From Stutzerimonas stutzeri (GTDB lineage: Bacteria > Pseudomonadota > Gammaproteobacteria > Pseudomonadales > Pseudomonadaceae), in assembly GCF_024448895.1 (NCBI RefSeq), contig NZ_JAMOIC010000012.1, positions 1 to 64,000 on the forward strand: a DNA stretch of 64,000 bases, in the 5' to 3' direction. This document shows positions 18,884-27,441 of this stretch, one piece after another. The notes beneath the pieces were generated by a model. It was given only the letters and a program-made list of their open reading frames with translations, searched no databases and was not told the origin of the DNA. The position numbers were made by a program, and so were the translations under genes. Position 1 is the stretch's first letter. Each line of letters begins with the position of its first letter.

Positions 18884-20233
18884 ATGTTGGAAAAAGTACT
18901 GATCGCAAACCGCGGTGAAATCGCCCTGCGGATATTGCGAGCCTGCAAGGAGCTGGGAATCAAGACCGTCGCGGTTCACTCCACTGCCGATCGGGAATTG
19001 ATGCACTTGGCCCTCGCCGACGAGTCCGTCTGCATCGGACCGGCACTCGCGACCAATTCTTACCTGCACATCCCGTCGATCATTGCCGCAGCGGAAGTGA
19101 CAGGTGCCACCGCTATTCATCCGGGCTACGGCTTCCTGGCTGAAAATGCCGACTTCGCCGAGCAAGTCGAAAAGTCCGGTTTCGCCTTCGTGGGTCCAAG
19201 GGCTGACACTATCCGCCTGATGGGAGACAAGGTTTCGGCCAAGGACGCCATGATCAAGGCCGGCGTTCCTGTGGTGCCTGGGTCCGACGGCCCGCTTCCC
19301 GAAGATGAGGCAGAAGCCCTACGCATTGCCCGTGAAGTCGGCTATCCGGTGATCATCAAGGCTGCCGGTGGTGGCGGTGGTCGCGGCATGCGTGTGGTTC
19401 ATCACGAGGAAGATCTGATCAAGTCGGCCAAGCTGACCCGCACCGAAGCTGGCGCGGCGTTTGGCAACCCGATGGTCTACCTTGAAAAGTTTCTCGGTAA
19501 TCCGCGTCACGTGGAAGTCCAAGTGCTTTCCGACGGTCAGGGTAACGCGATCCACTTGGGTGATCGGGACTGCTCGCTGCAGCGTCGGCATCAGAAGGTT
19601 CTGGAGGAAGCGCCAGCTCCCTACATCGATGACAAAGCGCGCGCTGAGGTCCTCAAGCGCTGCACTGACGCCTGCGTCGAGATCGGCTACCGTGGTGCGG
19701 GTACATTCGAGTTCCTTTATGAGGACGGTCGCTTCTATTTCATCGAAATGAACACCCGCGTGCAGGTTGAGCATCCAGTGACGGAAATGGTCACCGGTGT
19801 CGACATCGTCAAGGAAATGCTGAGCATCGCAGCAGGCAACAAGCTGTCGATCAAACAGGAAGACGTAGTGATCCGCGGCCATTCGCTGGAATGCCGGATC
19901 AACGCCGAAGATCCGTCAACCTTCTTGCCCAGCCCAGGCAAGGTCAAGCATTTCCATGCACCTGGCGGTAACGGGGTACGGGTAGACTCTCATCTTTACA
20001 GCGGCTACTCGGTTCCGCCGAACTACGACTCTCTCATTGGCAAGCTGATCACCTATGGCGCTACGCGTGAAGAAGCCATGGTGCGGATGCGCAACGCGCT
20101 GGACGAGATCGTCGTTGATGGCATCAAGACCAATATCCCGCTACATCGGGATCTGGTTCGCGATGAAGGCTTCTGCAAGGGTGGCGTGAATATCCATTAC
20201 CTGGAAAAGAAACTGGGTATGGACAAGCACTGA
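18884..20233 (+). CDS. accC: Biotin carboxylase subunit of acetyl-CoA carboxylase
   Basis: A 449-residue ATP-grasp enzyme that carboxylates the biotin on AccB, the same length as the E. coli protein. [20 protein letters not shown] begins the N-terminal domain; the Gly-rich ATP lid is [16 protein letters not shown]; catalytic and metal residues are in [16 protein letters not shown]. The start has GGAGAG seven bases upstream. A strong hairpin follows at 20250. Confidence 0.97.
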   Translation: MLEKVLIANRGEIALRILRACKELGIKTVAVHSTADRELMHLALADESVCIGPALATNSYLHIPSIIAAAEVTGATAIHPGYGFLAENADFAEQVEKSGFAFVGPRADTIRLMGDKVSAKDAMIKAGVPVVPGSDGPLPEDEAEALRIAREVGYPVIIKAAGGGGGRGMRVVHHEEDLIKSAKLTRTEAGAAFGNPMVYLEKFLGNPRHVEVQVLSDGQGNAIHLGDRDCSLQRRHQKVLEEAPAPYIDDKARAEVLKRCTDACVEIGYRGAGTFEFLYEDGRFYFIEMNTRVQVEHPVTEMVTGVDIVKEMLSIAAGNKLSIKQEDVVIRGHSLECRINAEDPSTFLPSPGKVKHFHAPGGNGVRVDSHLYSGYSVPPNYDSLIGKLITYGATREEAMVRMRNALDEIVVDGIKTNIPLHRDLVRDEGFCKGGVNIHYLEKKLGMDKH

Positions 20234-20249
20234 TTCAGTGCTGACTGAA

Positions 20250-20280
20250 CGAGGGCTGCCGATGGCAGCCCTCGTCGTTT
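20250..20280 (+). terminator. Terminator hairpin after accC
   Basis: CGAGGGCTGCC, loop GAT, GGCAGCCCTCG (20250-20274), followed by TCGTTT. Strong stem with a short T-tract, 16 nt past the accC stop. Confidence 0.7.
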
Positions 20281-20372
20281 CCGGGGCGACCAATGTTGGA
20301 AGACCGTGCTCTGGCACAGTAAGCTTGCATTCCTTGCTCGCCTGAGCGGTCGTCACTTTTCACGAGGCACCC

Positions 20373-21254
20373 ATGTCCTGGCTACAACTTCGTCTCGCCA
20401 TCGCACCGGAACAGGCCGAAGCCCTTGAAGACGCCTTGCTGGGCGTCGGTGCGGTATCAGTGACCTTCATGGACGCAGAGGATCAGCCAATCTTCGAGCC
20501 CGACCTGGGCACCACACCGCTTTGGTCACATACCCACTTGCTAGCACTGTTCGAAGGCGACGTTGACGAGGCCGATCTCCTTGCACACCTGGAGTTGCTG
20601 GTCCAAGGCGACCTGCCGAACTATCAGCTGGAACACATCGAGGATCAGGATTGGGAACGCAGCTGGATGGATAACTTCCACCCGATGCGCTTCGGCCGTC
20701 GACTGTGGATCGTTCCAAGTTGGCATTCGGCTCCCGAGCCAAATGCGGTAAATCTGCTACTTGATCCCGGTCTGGCCTTCGGCACAGGCACACACCCCAC
20801 TACTGCTTTGTGCCTGGAATGGCTGGACGCACAGCCGCTGAATGGCCTGGAGGTGCTGGATTTCGGCTGCGGGTCTGGCATTCTCGCCATCGCCGCGCTG
20901 CTCCTTGGCGCCAGACAGGCGACGGGGACCGATATTGACGTTCAAGCAATCGAGGCCTCGCGAGATAACGCTGGCCGCAATGGCATCGAGCCTGCACGCT
21001 TCCCGCTCTATCTGCCCGAGCAGCTCCCGGATGGCCAGGCCGACGTAGTGGTCGCCAATATCCTCGCCGGCCCGCTAGTCGCCCTGGCGCCAAAGATCAT
21101 CGAGCGAGTCAAGCCAGGCGGACGCCTGGCGCTTTCGGGGATTCTGGCCGAGCAGGCCGAGGAGGTCCGTGCGGCCTACGCGGACCGCTTCGACCTCGAC
21201 CCAACCGCCGAGAAAGACGGCTGGGTTCGAATTACCGGCGTTCGGCGAAGCTGA
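20373..21254 (+). CDS. prmA: Ribosomal protein L11 methyltransferase
   Basis: A 293-residue SAM-dependent enzyme that trimethylates ribosomal protein L11. The N-terminal L11-recognition domain (1-about 60) is followed by a linker with the conserved [18 protein letters not shown], then motif [15 protein letters not shown] and SAM-binding [20 protein letters not shown], then [14 protein letters not shown] lies five bases before the ATG. It precedes the DUF3426 gene. Confidence 0.95.
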   Translation: MSWLQLRLAIAPEQAEALEDALLGVGAVSVTFMDAEDQPIFEPDLGTTPLWSHTHLLALFEGDVDEADLLAHLELLVQGDLPNYQLEHIEDQDWERSWMDNFHPMRFGRRLWIVPSWHSAPEPNAVNLLLDPGLAFGTGTHPTTALCLEWLDAQPLNGLEVLDFGCGSGILAIAALLLGARQATGTDIDVQAIEASRDNAGRNGIEPARFPLYLPEQLPDGQADVVVANILAGPLVALAPKIIERVKPGGRLALSGILAEQAEEVRAAYADRFDLDPTAEKDGWVRITGVRRS

Positions 21255-21350
21255 ACGGCGATTGAGCAGCACTAGCGATCCCTAGCCTTCGTGACTGCCG
21301 CTGATCGCCGCGCTTGCGCTAGACTACGGGCATTTGCGCCGGACCATCGC

Positions 21351-22628
21351 ATGACCAGCTTCGTCACCCAGTGCCCGCATTGCCATACCAGCTTCCGTGT
21401 CAGCCGCAATCAGCTCTCCGCGGCTCATGGAGTAGTGCGATGCGGCGCGTGCATGGAGCTGTTCAATGCCGCGCGCCACTTACAGGAGCAGCAACAACAT
21501 CCGCAGGATGCCCCCGAAACGGATCGAAATGTCGTCGCCACCATCCTCTCGCCACTCAGCGAGCCCCCACATCCACTAGCCCCACCTCCAGCAAAGCCTG
21601 CAATCACAGACGATACGCTGTGGATTCATGACGACCTGGATCTGGACAGCCTCGACCTGGACGAGGAGCTCGCCAAGCTTGAGCTTCAGGAGCTAGAGCT
21701 GTCCCGAGAACTACTCCAGCTCGAACCTCAACTAGGTGAGCGCCGCCCCCTGAATCGCGCGTCGGACGATGACGAGTTGTGGGCCGAGCAGCTGCTAATA
21801 GCCGAGCTGAACGCCCCTGAACGCGAACTGCAACAGGAGAGCAGTGCTGACGACAGTCACGGATTCGAGGCGACGGATATTCATTTCACACCCGTTACGT
21901 CCGAACACCCTGCGCCGCCCAGCCCACTGGCGCATCCAGGCGGTGGATTAACGAAGCAAAGAGCGGAGCCCGCCCTTGACGGGGCGATCGAACCTGACGA
22001 CGATCTGCCCCAACGCGGCCCGGATGATGAAGAGCAGGCTGAGGCCAAAAGCGCAGCAGCCGCCAGTGCACGCAACACGCGTGACGACCCGCTGTTCGAA
22101 CTCGACGATGAACCCTTGCAGCTCGACTGGGAGGCTCGCCGGCGGCCATGGGGTCGCTGGCTGGGCTGGGGACTCTTGAACCTGATTGCCCTATCGGTTT
22201 TAGCCGCCCAGTACGTGGTGTACAACTACGATGAACTGGCACGACAGGACGAATACCGCCCATGGCTCGAACGAGTTTGTCCGGCGGTGGGCTGTGAACT
22301 GCCACCAAGGGTGGATATAAGCCAGATCAAGAGCAGCAATCTGGTGGTACGCAGCCATCCGGATTTCTCGGGCGCACTGGTGGTCGATGCGATCATCTAC
22401 AACCGTGCGCCGTTTGCCCAACCTTTCCCGCTACTCGAAATCCGCTTCGATGACATTCAAGGCCAGCCCTTGGCAAAGCGACTTTTCAAGCCAGGCGAAT
22501 ACCTTTCCGGAGAGCTTGCTGGTCAGCGAGAGATGCCCTCGCAGATACCGATCCACATCGCCCTGGACATCCTCGACCCAGGCACGACAGCCGTTAACTA
22601 CAGCCTGAGCTTCAGATCGCCCGACTGA
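21351..22628 (+). CDS. MJ0042-type zinc-ribbon, DUF3426 membrane protein
   Basis: A 425-residue protein. The first 40 residues form a zinc ribbon (CPHCHTSFRVSRNQL, VVRCGACMELFNA: CxxC twice). A long acidic low-complexity stretch (about 60-260; runs of Asp, Glu, Leu) is followed by one TM helix (WLGWGLLNLIALSVLAA, about 275-292) and a C-terminal DUF3426 domain that would be periplasmic. The ATG follows the pattern MTSFVTQCPHC of the family; an ORF start at 21291 is unsupported. Function unknown; the position between prmA and dusB is conserved in pseudomonads. Confidence 0.85.
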   Translation: MTSFVTQCPHCHTSFRVSRNQLSAAHGVVRCGACMELFNAARHLQEQQQHPQDAPETDRNVVATILSPLSEPPHPLAPPPAKPAITDDTLWIHDDLDLDSLDLDEELAKLELQELELSRELLQLEPQLGERRPLNRASDDDELWAEQLLIAELNAPERELQQESSADDSHGFEATDIHFTPVTSEHPAPPSPLAHPGGGLTKQRAEPALDGAIEPDDDLPQRGPDDEEQAEAKSAAAASARNTRDDPLFELDDEPLQLDWEARRRPWGRWLGWGLLNLIALSVLAAQYVVYNYDELARQDEYRPWLERVCPAVGCELPPRVDISQIKSSNLVVRSHPDFSGALVVDAIIYNRAPFAQPFPLLEIRFDDIQGQPLAKRLFKPGEYLSGELAGQREMPSQIPIHIALDILDPGTTAVNYSLSFRSPD

Positions 22629-22737
22629 CCAGTCGTCTGGCTGGAGGTGTTCGGCAGCGTCCCCCGTCGGACAGTTCCAGCGCCATGCTACCGGTGGTTA
22701 TAAGATCTTGGCTGTTCAGATTTTGTTCAAAACAGCC

Positions 22738-22766
22738 TTTAACCCGTCATCCGTAGCGGGTATTAT
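22738..22766 (+). promoter_or_regulatory. Candidate promoter of dusB-fis
   Basis: TTTAAC (22738-22743), 17 nt, TATTAT (22761-22766), followed by GCACACCC. Start near 22773 gives a leader of about 50 nt before the dusB ATG. Confidence 0.4.
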
Positions 22767-22826
22767 GCACACCCTTTTTTGCTGTCCCGATCGACCTAAC
22801 AAGCAGGCTCCAAGCAGGGAATCTTC

Positions 22827-23840
22827 ATGTCAGCGGTACGTATCGGCCCCTATACCCTATCGAATCGATTGATCCTCGCGCCCATGGCTGGCGTGACCGA
22901 TCAGCCGTTCCGCCAGCTATGCCGGCGTCTGGGTGCAGGCATGGTGGTATCGGAAATGGTGACCAGCGACGTGCGTCTGTGGAACAGCCGCAAGTCGCGC
23001 CTGCGCCTGCTGCACGAAGGTGATCCGGAGCCGCGTTCGGTACAGATTGCTGGTGCCGATCCGCAAATGCTCGCCGAGGCTGCAGTTCGTAATGTCGAGC
23101 TAGGGGCACAGATCATTGATATCAATATGGGCTGCCCTGCAAAAAAGGTGTGCAACAAAGCCGCGGGCTCGGCGCTGCTGAGGGACGAAAAGCTGGTCTC
23201 CGAAATACTCGAGGCGGTGGTCGGTGCGGTCCAGGTCCCCGTTACGCTGAAGATTCGTACCGGTTGGGACAGACAAAACAAGAACGGACTTACGGTGGCA
23301 AAGATCGCCGAGCAATGTGGGATATCGGCGCTTGCCGTTCATGGCCGTACCCGCGCCGACCTTTATACCGGCGAGGCGGAATACGACACCATCGCGTCGA
23401 TCAAGCAGGCGGTGTCCATTCCGGTGTTCGCCAATGGTGATATCGACACGCCAGTGAAGGCGCGCGAAGTACTGAAGGCTACCGGAGCAGATGGGCTGCT
23501 GATCGGGCGAGCGGCGCAGGGACGGCCCTGGATATTCCGCGAGATCAATCATTACCTCGCGACAGGCGAACTGCTTGCGCCGCCGACACTGGCAGAAGTA
23601 GAGGGCATCCTGTTGGAACACCTGCACGCCCTTCATGCTTTCTACGGTGATGTGATGGGCGTACGGATCGCAAGAAAGCACGTCAGCTGGTACCTCGCGA
23701 CACAAACCGGAGCGCGCGAATATCGTGCCCGGTTCAACGGTTTGGAAGACAGGGACGCGCAATGCGCCAGCGTTCGGGCATTTCTGGCCGAACGCCGAAC
23801 AGGCCCTGACTCAGGGGATGGAAAAGGGGTGGCTGCATGA
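22827..23840 (+). CDS. dusB: tRNA-dihydrouridine synthase B
   Basis: A 337-residue FMN-dependent enzyme reducing uridines in the tRNA D-loop. The TIM-barrel start [16 protein letters not shown], the catalytic-Cys segment [17 protein letters not shown] and the FMN-phosphate region [18 protein letters not shown] identify the family. AGGGA precedes the ATG. The stop overlaps the fis start by four bases (ATGA), the dusB-fis arrangement known from enterobacteria. Confidence 0.95.
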   Translation: MSAVRIGPYTLSNRLILAPMAGVTDQPFRQLCRRLGAGMVVSEMVTSDVRLWNSRKSRLRLLHEGDPEPRSVQIAGADPQMLAEAAVRNVELGAQIIDINMGCPAKKVCNKAAGSALLRDEKLVSEILEAVVGAVQVPVTLKIRTGWDRQNKNGLTVAKIAEQCGISALAVHGRTRADLYTGEAEYDTIASIKQAVSIPVFANGDIDTPVKAREVLKATGADGLLIGRAAQGRPWIFREINHYLATGELLAPPTLAEVEGILLEHLHALHAFYGDVMGVRIARKHVSWYLATQTGAREYRARFNGLEDRDAQCASVRAFLAERRTGPDSGDGKGVAA

Positions 23841-24157
23841 CGCTGTTGAACGAAACACTGTTAACTGGAACAACATCCGTGAGCGACAACGTGAACCTCA
23901 AGCAGCACCTCAATACGCCGAGCGAAGCAGGCCAAACCCTGCGCGGCAGTGTAGAGAAGGCACTGCACAACTACTTTGCCCACCTCGAAGGTGCAGATGT
24001 CACGGACGTCTACAACCTGGTGCTTTCCGAGGTCGAGGCCCCGCTGCTGGAAACCGTGATGAACTACGTCAAAGGCAACCAGACCAAGGCCTCAGAGTTG
24101 TTGGGGCTGAACCGCGGAACCCTGCGCAAGAAACTCAAGCAGTACGATCTTCTCTGA
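23837..24157 (+). CDS. fis: DNA-binding protein Fis
   Basis: A 106-residue nucleoid protein. The C-terminal helix-turn-helix [20 protein letters not shown] then [13 protein letters not shown] matches the Fis/NtrC-type domain almost exactly. The N-terminal segment with the invertase-activating arms is less conserved. Fis bends DNA and activates stable RNA promoters; it is translationally coupled to dusB by an ATGA overlap. Confidence 0.96.
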   Translation: MTLLNETLLTGTTSVSDNVNLKQHLNTPSEAGQTLRGSVEKALHNYFAHLEGADVTDVYNLVLSEVEAPLLETVMNYVKGNQTKASELLGLNRGTLRKKLKQYDLL

Positions 24158-24242
24158 ATTAACGGCATGCTCCGATGGAACGGTAGCTAGCCGTTTCGCC
24201 TGGGGCCTCCCGCTTGCAGCCTGTAGCTCCTAGGAAATGTTT

Positions 24243-25847
24243 ATGACCGACCAAAGCATCCGCCTTGCCGTCCGCCGCGCATTGATCAGCGTGTCTGACA
24301 AAACCGGTGTCGTTGATTTCGCCCGCGAACTCGTTGCGCTCGGCGTCGAGATCCTGTCCACCGGCGGCACCTTCAAGTTGCTGTGCGAGAACGGAATAGC
24401 GGCGGTCGAGGTCGCGGATTACACGGGGTTCCCGGAAATGATGGATGGCCGTGTGAAGACGCTGCATCCGAAGATCCACGGCGGCATCCTCGGCCGGCGC
24501 GACCTGGATGCAGCGGTCATGGCGGAGCACGGCATCAACCCGATCGATCTGGTCGCCGTTAACCTCTACCCTTTCGCAGCAACCGTAGCCAAATCCGGAT
24601 GCACATTACCGGACGCAATCGAGAACATCGATATCGGCGGCCCGACCATGGTTCGCAGCGCTGCGAAGAACCACAAAGATGTCACAATTGTGGTCAACGC
24701 CGACGACTACGCCACCGTTATCGACAACCTTAAAGACGGCGGCCTGACCTACGCTCAGCGCTTCGATCTGGCACTGAAAGCCTTCGAACACACTGCTTCT
24801 TACGACGGCATGATTGCCAATTATCTGGGCACGGTGGATCAAAGCGCCGAAACACTTTCGACCGAGGGCCGCAGCCTGCTGCCGCGTACCTTCACCACGC
24901 AATTCGTCAAGGCGCAGGACATGCGCTACGGTGAGAACCCGCATCAGATCGCGGCGTTTTACGTAGAAACGGCCGATGAGGCCTGCATTGCTACCGCCCG
25001 CCAGCTGCAAGGCAAGGAACTGTCATTCAACAACGTCGCCGATACCGACGCTGCCCTTGAATGCGTGAAAAGCTTCGTCAAACCCGCCTGTGTAATCGTC
25101 AAGCACGCCAATCCATGCGGTGTGGCCGTGGTCCCCGAGAACGAAGGTGGTATCCGCCAGGCCTACGAGCTGGCTTATGCCACCGACAGCGAGTCAGCGT
25201 TCGGCGGCATCATCGCGTTCAACCGTGAGCTGGATGGCGTGACTGCCAAGGCTATCGTCGAGCGGCAGTTCGTTGAGGTGATCATCGCCCCAAGCGTGTC
25301 AGCCGAAGCCCGCGAAGTGGTCGCCAGCAAAGCAAATGTGCGCCTCTTGGAGTGTGGCCAGTGGCCCGCTGACCGTGCTCCAGGCTGGGACTTCAAGCGC
25401 GTCAACGGCGGCTTGCTGGTCCAGAGCCGGGACATTGGCATGATCAGCGAAGCTGACCTCCAAGTAGTGACAAAACGCTCGCCATCCGAACAGGAAATCC
25501 ATGACCTGATCTTTGCCTGGAAAGTCGCCAAGTTCGTCAAATCGAACGCTATCGTGTACGCAAAGAATCGCCAAACCGTGGGCGTTGGCGCGGGGCAGAT
25601 GAGCCGTGTTAACTCGGCGCGCATAGCTGCCATCAAGGCAGAGCACGCCGGTCTCCCAGTCCCGGGCGCAGTCATGGCGAGCGACGCCTTCTTCCCTTTC
25701 CGTGACGGCATCGATAATGCCGCCAAGGTTGGCATCACGGCGGTAATCCAGCCAGGTGGGTCGATGCGCGATGCGGAAGTGATAGCCGCAGCGGATGAAG
25801 CCGGCATAGCCATGGTCTTCACTGGCATGCGCCATTTCAGGCACTGA
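24243..25847 (+). CDS. purH: Bifunctional AICAR transformylase / IMP cyclohydrolase
   Basis: A 534-residue enzyme for the last two steps of IMP synthesis. An N-terminal MGS-like cyclohydrolase domain ([44 protein letters not shown]) is followed by the transformylase domain, whose catalytic Lys-His lies in [18 protein letters not shown] lies seven bases before ATG 24243, which is preferred to the ATG six bases earlier. purD follows, as in other pseudomonads. Confidence 0.96.
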   Translation: MTDQSIRLAVRRALISVSDKTGVVDFARELVALGVEILSTGGTFKLLCENGIAAVEVADYTGFPEMMDGRVKTLHPKIHGGILGRRDLDAAVMAEHGINPIDLVAVNLYPFAATVAKSGCTLPDAIENIDIGGPTMVRSAAKNHKDVTIVVNADDYATVIDNLKDGGLTYAQRFDLALKAFEHTASYDGMIANYLGTVDQSAETLSTEGRSLLPRTFTTQFVKAQDMRYGENPHQIAAFYVETADEACIATARQLQGKELSFNNVADTDAALECVKSFVKPACVIVKHANPCGVAVVPENEGGIRQAYELAYATDSESAFGGIIAFNRELDGVTAKAIVERQFVEVIIAPSVSAEAREVVASKANVRLLECGQWPADRAPGWDFKRVNGGLLVQSRDIGMISEADLQVVTKRSPSEQEIHDLIFAWKVAKFVKSNAIVYAKNRQTVGVGAGQMSRVNSARIAAIKAEHAGLPVPGAVMASDAFFPFRDGIDNAAKVGITAVIQPGGSMRDAEVIAAADEAGIAMVFTGMRHFRH

Positions 25848-25951
25848 CCCTGGCAGAGATTTGCGCGGCATCGCGCGCCCTTACCATGCTCATTGCCGAT
25901 AGGCAGCTTCGCCTGGTGAGGGACCGGCGCCTTGCATCCATCTGTCCGGCT

Positions 25952-26012
25952 GCGACCGCAACCCTAGGGTCGCTCAGATTTCGTAAGGTGAATGACGTTT
26001 TGCTCATTCACC
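25952..26012 (+). other. Structured leader between purH and purD
   Basis: Two hairpins lie in the 202-nt gap. Hairpin A pairs GCGACC (25952-25957) with GGTCGC (25968-25973) and contains the palindrome ACCCTAGGGT. Hairpin B pairs GGTGAATGA (25987-25995) with TCATTCACC (26004-26012) around CGTTTTGC. Neither is followed by a T-tract. They precede the purD ribosome site AAGGAG (26038-26043). No known riboswitch class was recognised. Confidence 0.45.
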
Positions 26013-26049
26013 CTTGGGGCCACGGGCCCACCTCCTGAAGGAGACAACA

Positions 26050-27339
26050 ATGAAAGTACTGATCATCGGCAGCGGCGGTCGTGAGCACGCCCTGGCCTGG
26101 AAGGTCGCGCAGGACCCACGCGTCGAGAAGGTTTATGTCGCTCCCGGCAATGCCGGCACTGCTACCGAAGCGAAATGCGAGAACGTTGCCATTGACGTAC
26201 TGGCTATCGACCAGCTCGCGGACTTCGCAGAACGTAACGTTCACCTGACTATCGTCGGCCCCGAAGCTCCTTTGGTGAAAGGTGTAGTCGACCTGTTCCG
26301 TTCACGCGGACTGGATTGCTTTGGCCCAACGGCGGCCGCGGCGCAGCTGGAGGGCTCCAAGGCGTTTACCAAGGATTTTCTGGCTCGCCACAAGATTCCT
26401 ACAGCTGACTATCAGAACTTCACCGAGGTCGAGCCAGCGCTGGCCTATCTACAGAACAAAGGCGCGCCCATCGTAATCAAGGCCGACGGCCTGGCAGCGG
26501 GCAAAGGCGTGATCGTCGCCATGACGCTGCAGGAAGCCGAAGAGGCCGTACGCGACATGCTCTCCGGCAATGCCTTTGGCGACGCCGGGGCGCGGGTGGT
26601 AATTGAAGAGTTTCTGGAGGGCGAAGAAGCTAGCTTTATCGTCATGGTCGACGGTGCCAATGTGCTGCCGATGGCCACCAGCCAGGACCACAAGCGTGTC
26701 GGCGACGCCGATTCCGGCCCCAATACAGGCGGCATGGGTGCGTACTCTCCCGCGCCAGTAGTCACGCCTGAGGTACACCAACGGGTCATGGACGAGGTGA
26801 TCTGGCCGACTGTCAAAGGGATGGCTGCAGAAGGCAACGTCTACACCGGTTTTCTCTATGCCGGTCTGATGATCGACCGCAGCGGCGCCCCCAAGGTGAT
26901 CGAATTCAATTGCCGTTTCGGCGATCCCGAAACCCAGCCGATCATGCTGCGCCTGCAATCCAGCCTCGTGCTTTTGGTCGAAGCAGCCCTGGCGAAGGCA
27001 CTCGACAAGATCGAGGCGCAGTGGGATCCACGCCCTAGTCTTGGTGTAGTACTGGCCGCCGGCGGATATCCTGGCGACTATGCCAAAGGCGCCCCCATCC
27101 GTGGCCTGGAGGCTGCCGCGCTTCTGGACGGAAAAGTATTCCACGCCGGCACCACGCTGAAGGATGGCGTGGTCACCACATCCGGCGGCCGTGTACTTTG
27201 TGCCACGGCGATGGGCGAGACGGTGTTTGCCGCACAACAAAACGCCTACGCGCTGGCAGCTCGTGTCGAGTGGGATGGGCACTTCTATCGTCACGACATC
27301 GGCTATCGAGCCATTGCTCGCGAACACGGCGAAGGCTGA
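26050..27339 (+). CDS. purD: Phosphoribosylamine-glycine ligase
   Basis: A 429-residue ATP-grasp enzyme forming GAR, the second step of purine synthesis. MKVLIIGSGGREHALAWKV, the ATP-binding IVIKADGLAAGKGVIVA, and metal-binding VIEFNCRFGDPETQ are diagnostic. GAAGGAG lies seven bases before the ATG; the earlier in-frame ATG (26014) lies in the leader and is rejected. retS follows by 102 nt. Confidence 0.96.
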   Translation: MKVLIIGSGGREHALAWKVAQDPRVEKVYVAPGNAGTATEAKCENVAIDVLAIDQLADFAERNVHLTIVGPEAPLVKGVVDLFRSRGLDCFGPTAAAAQLEGSKAFTKDFLARHKIPTADYQNFTEVEPALAYLQNKGAPIVIKADGLAAGKGVIVAMTLQEAEEAVRDMLSGNAFGDAGARVVIEEFLEGEEASFIVMVDGANVLPMATSQDHKRVGDADSGPNTGGMGAYSPAPVVTPEVHQRVMDEVIWPTVKGMAAEGNVYTGFLYAGLMIDRSGAPKVIEFNCRFGDPETQPIMLRLQSSLVLLVEAALAKALDKIEAQWDPRPSLGVVLAAGGYPGDYAKGAPIRGLEAAALLDGKVFHAGTTLKDGVVTTSGGRVLCATAMGETVFAAQQNAYALAARVEWDGHFYRHDIGYRAIAREHGEG

Positions 27340-27441
27340 AATTCAGCAAATGCGCGCAACCATGGATTCTTGTTGCGCGTACTACCGAGTTACGCGGCGA
27401 TGGCTATAATCCACCGTCACACAGATGAAGGGACTTCAATC

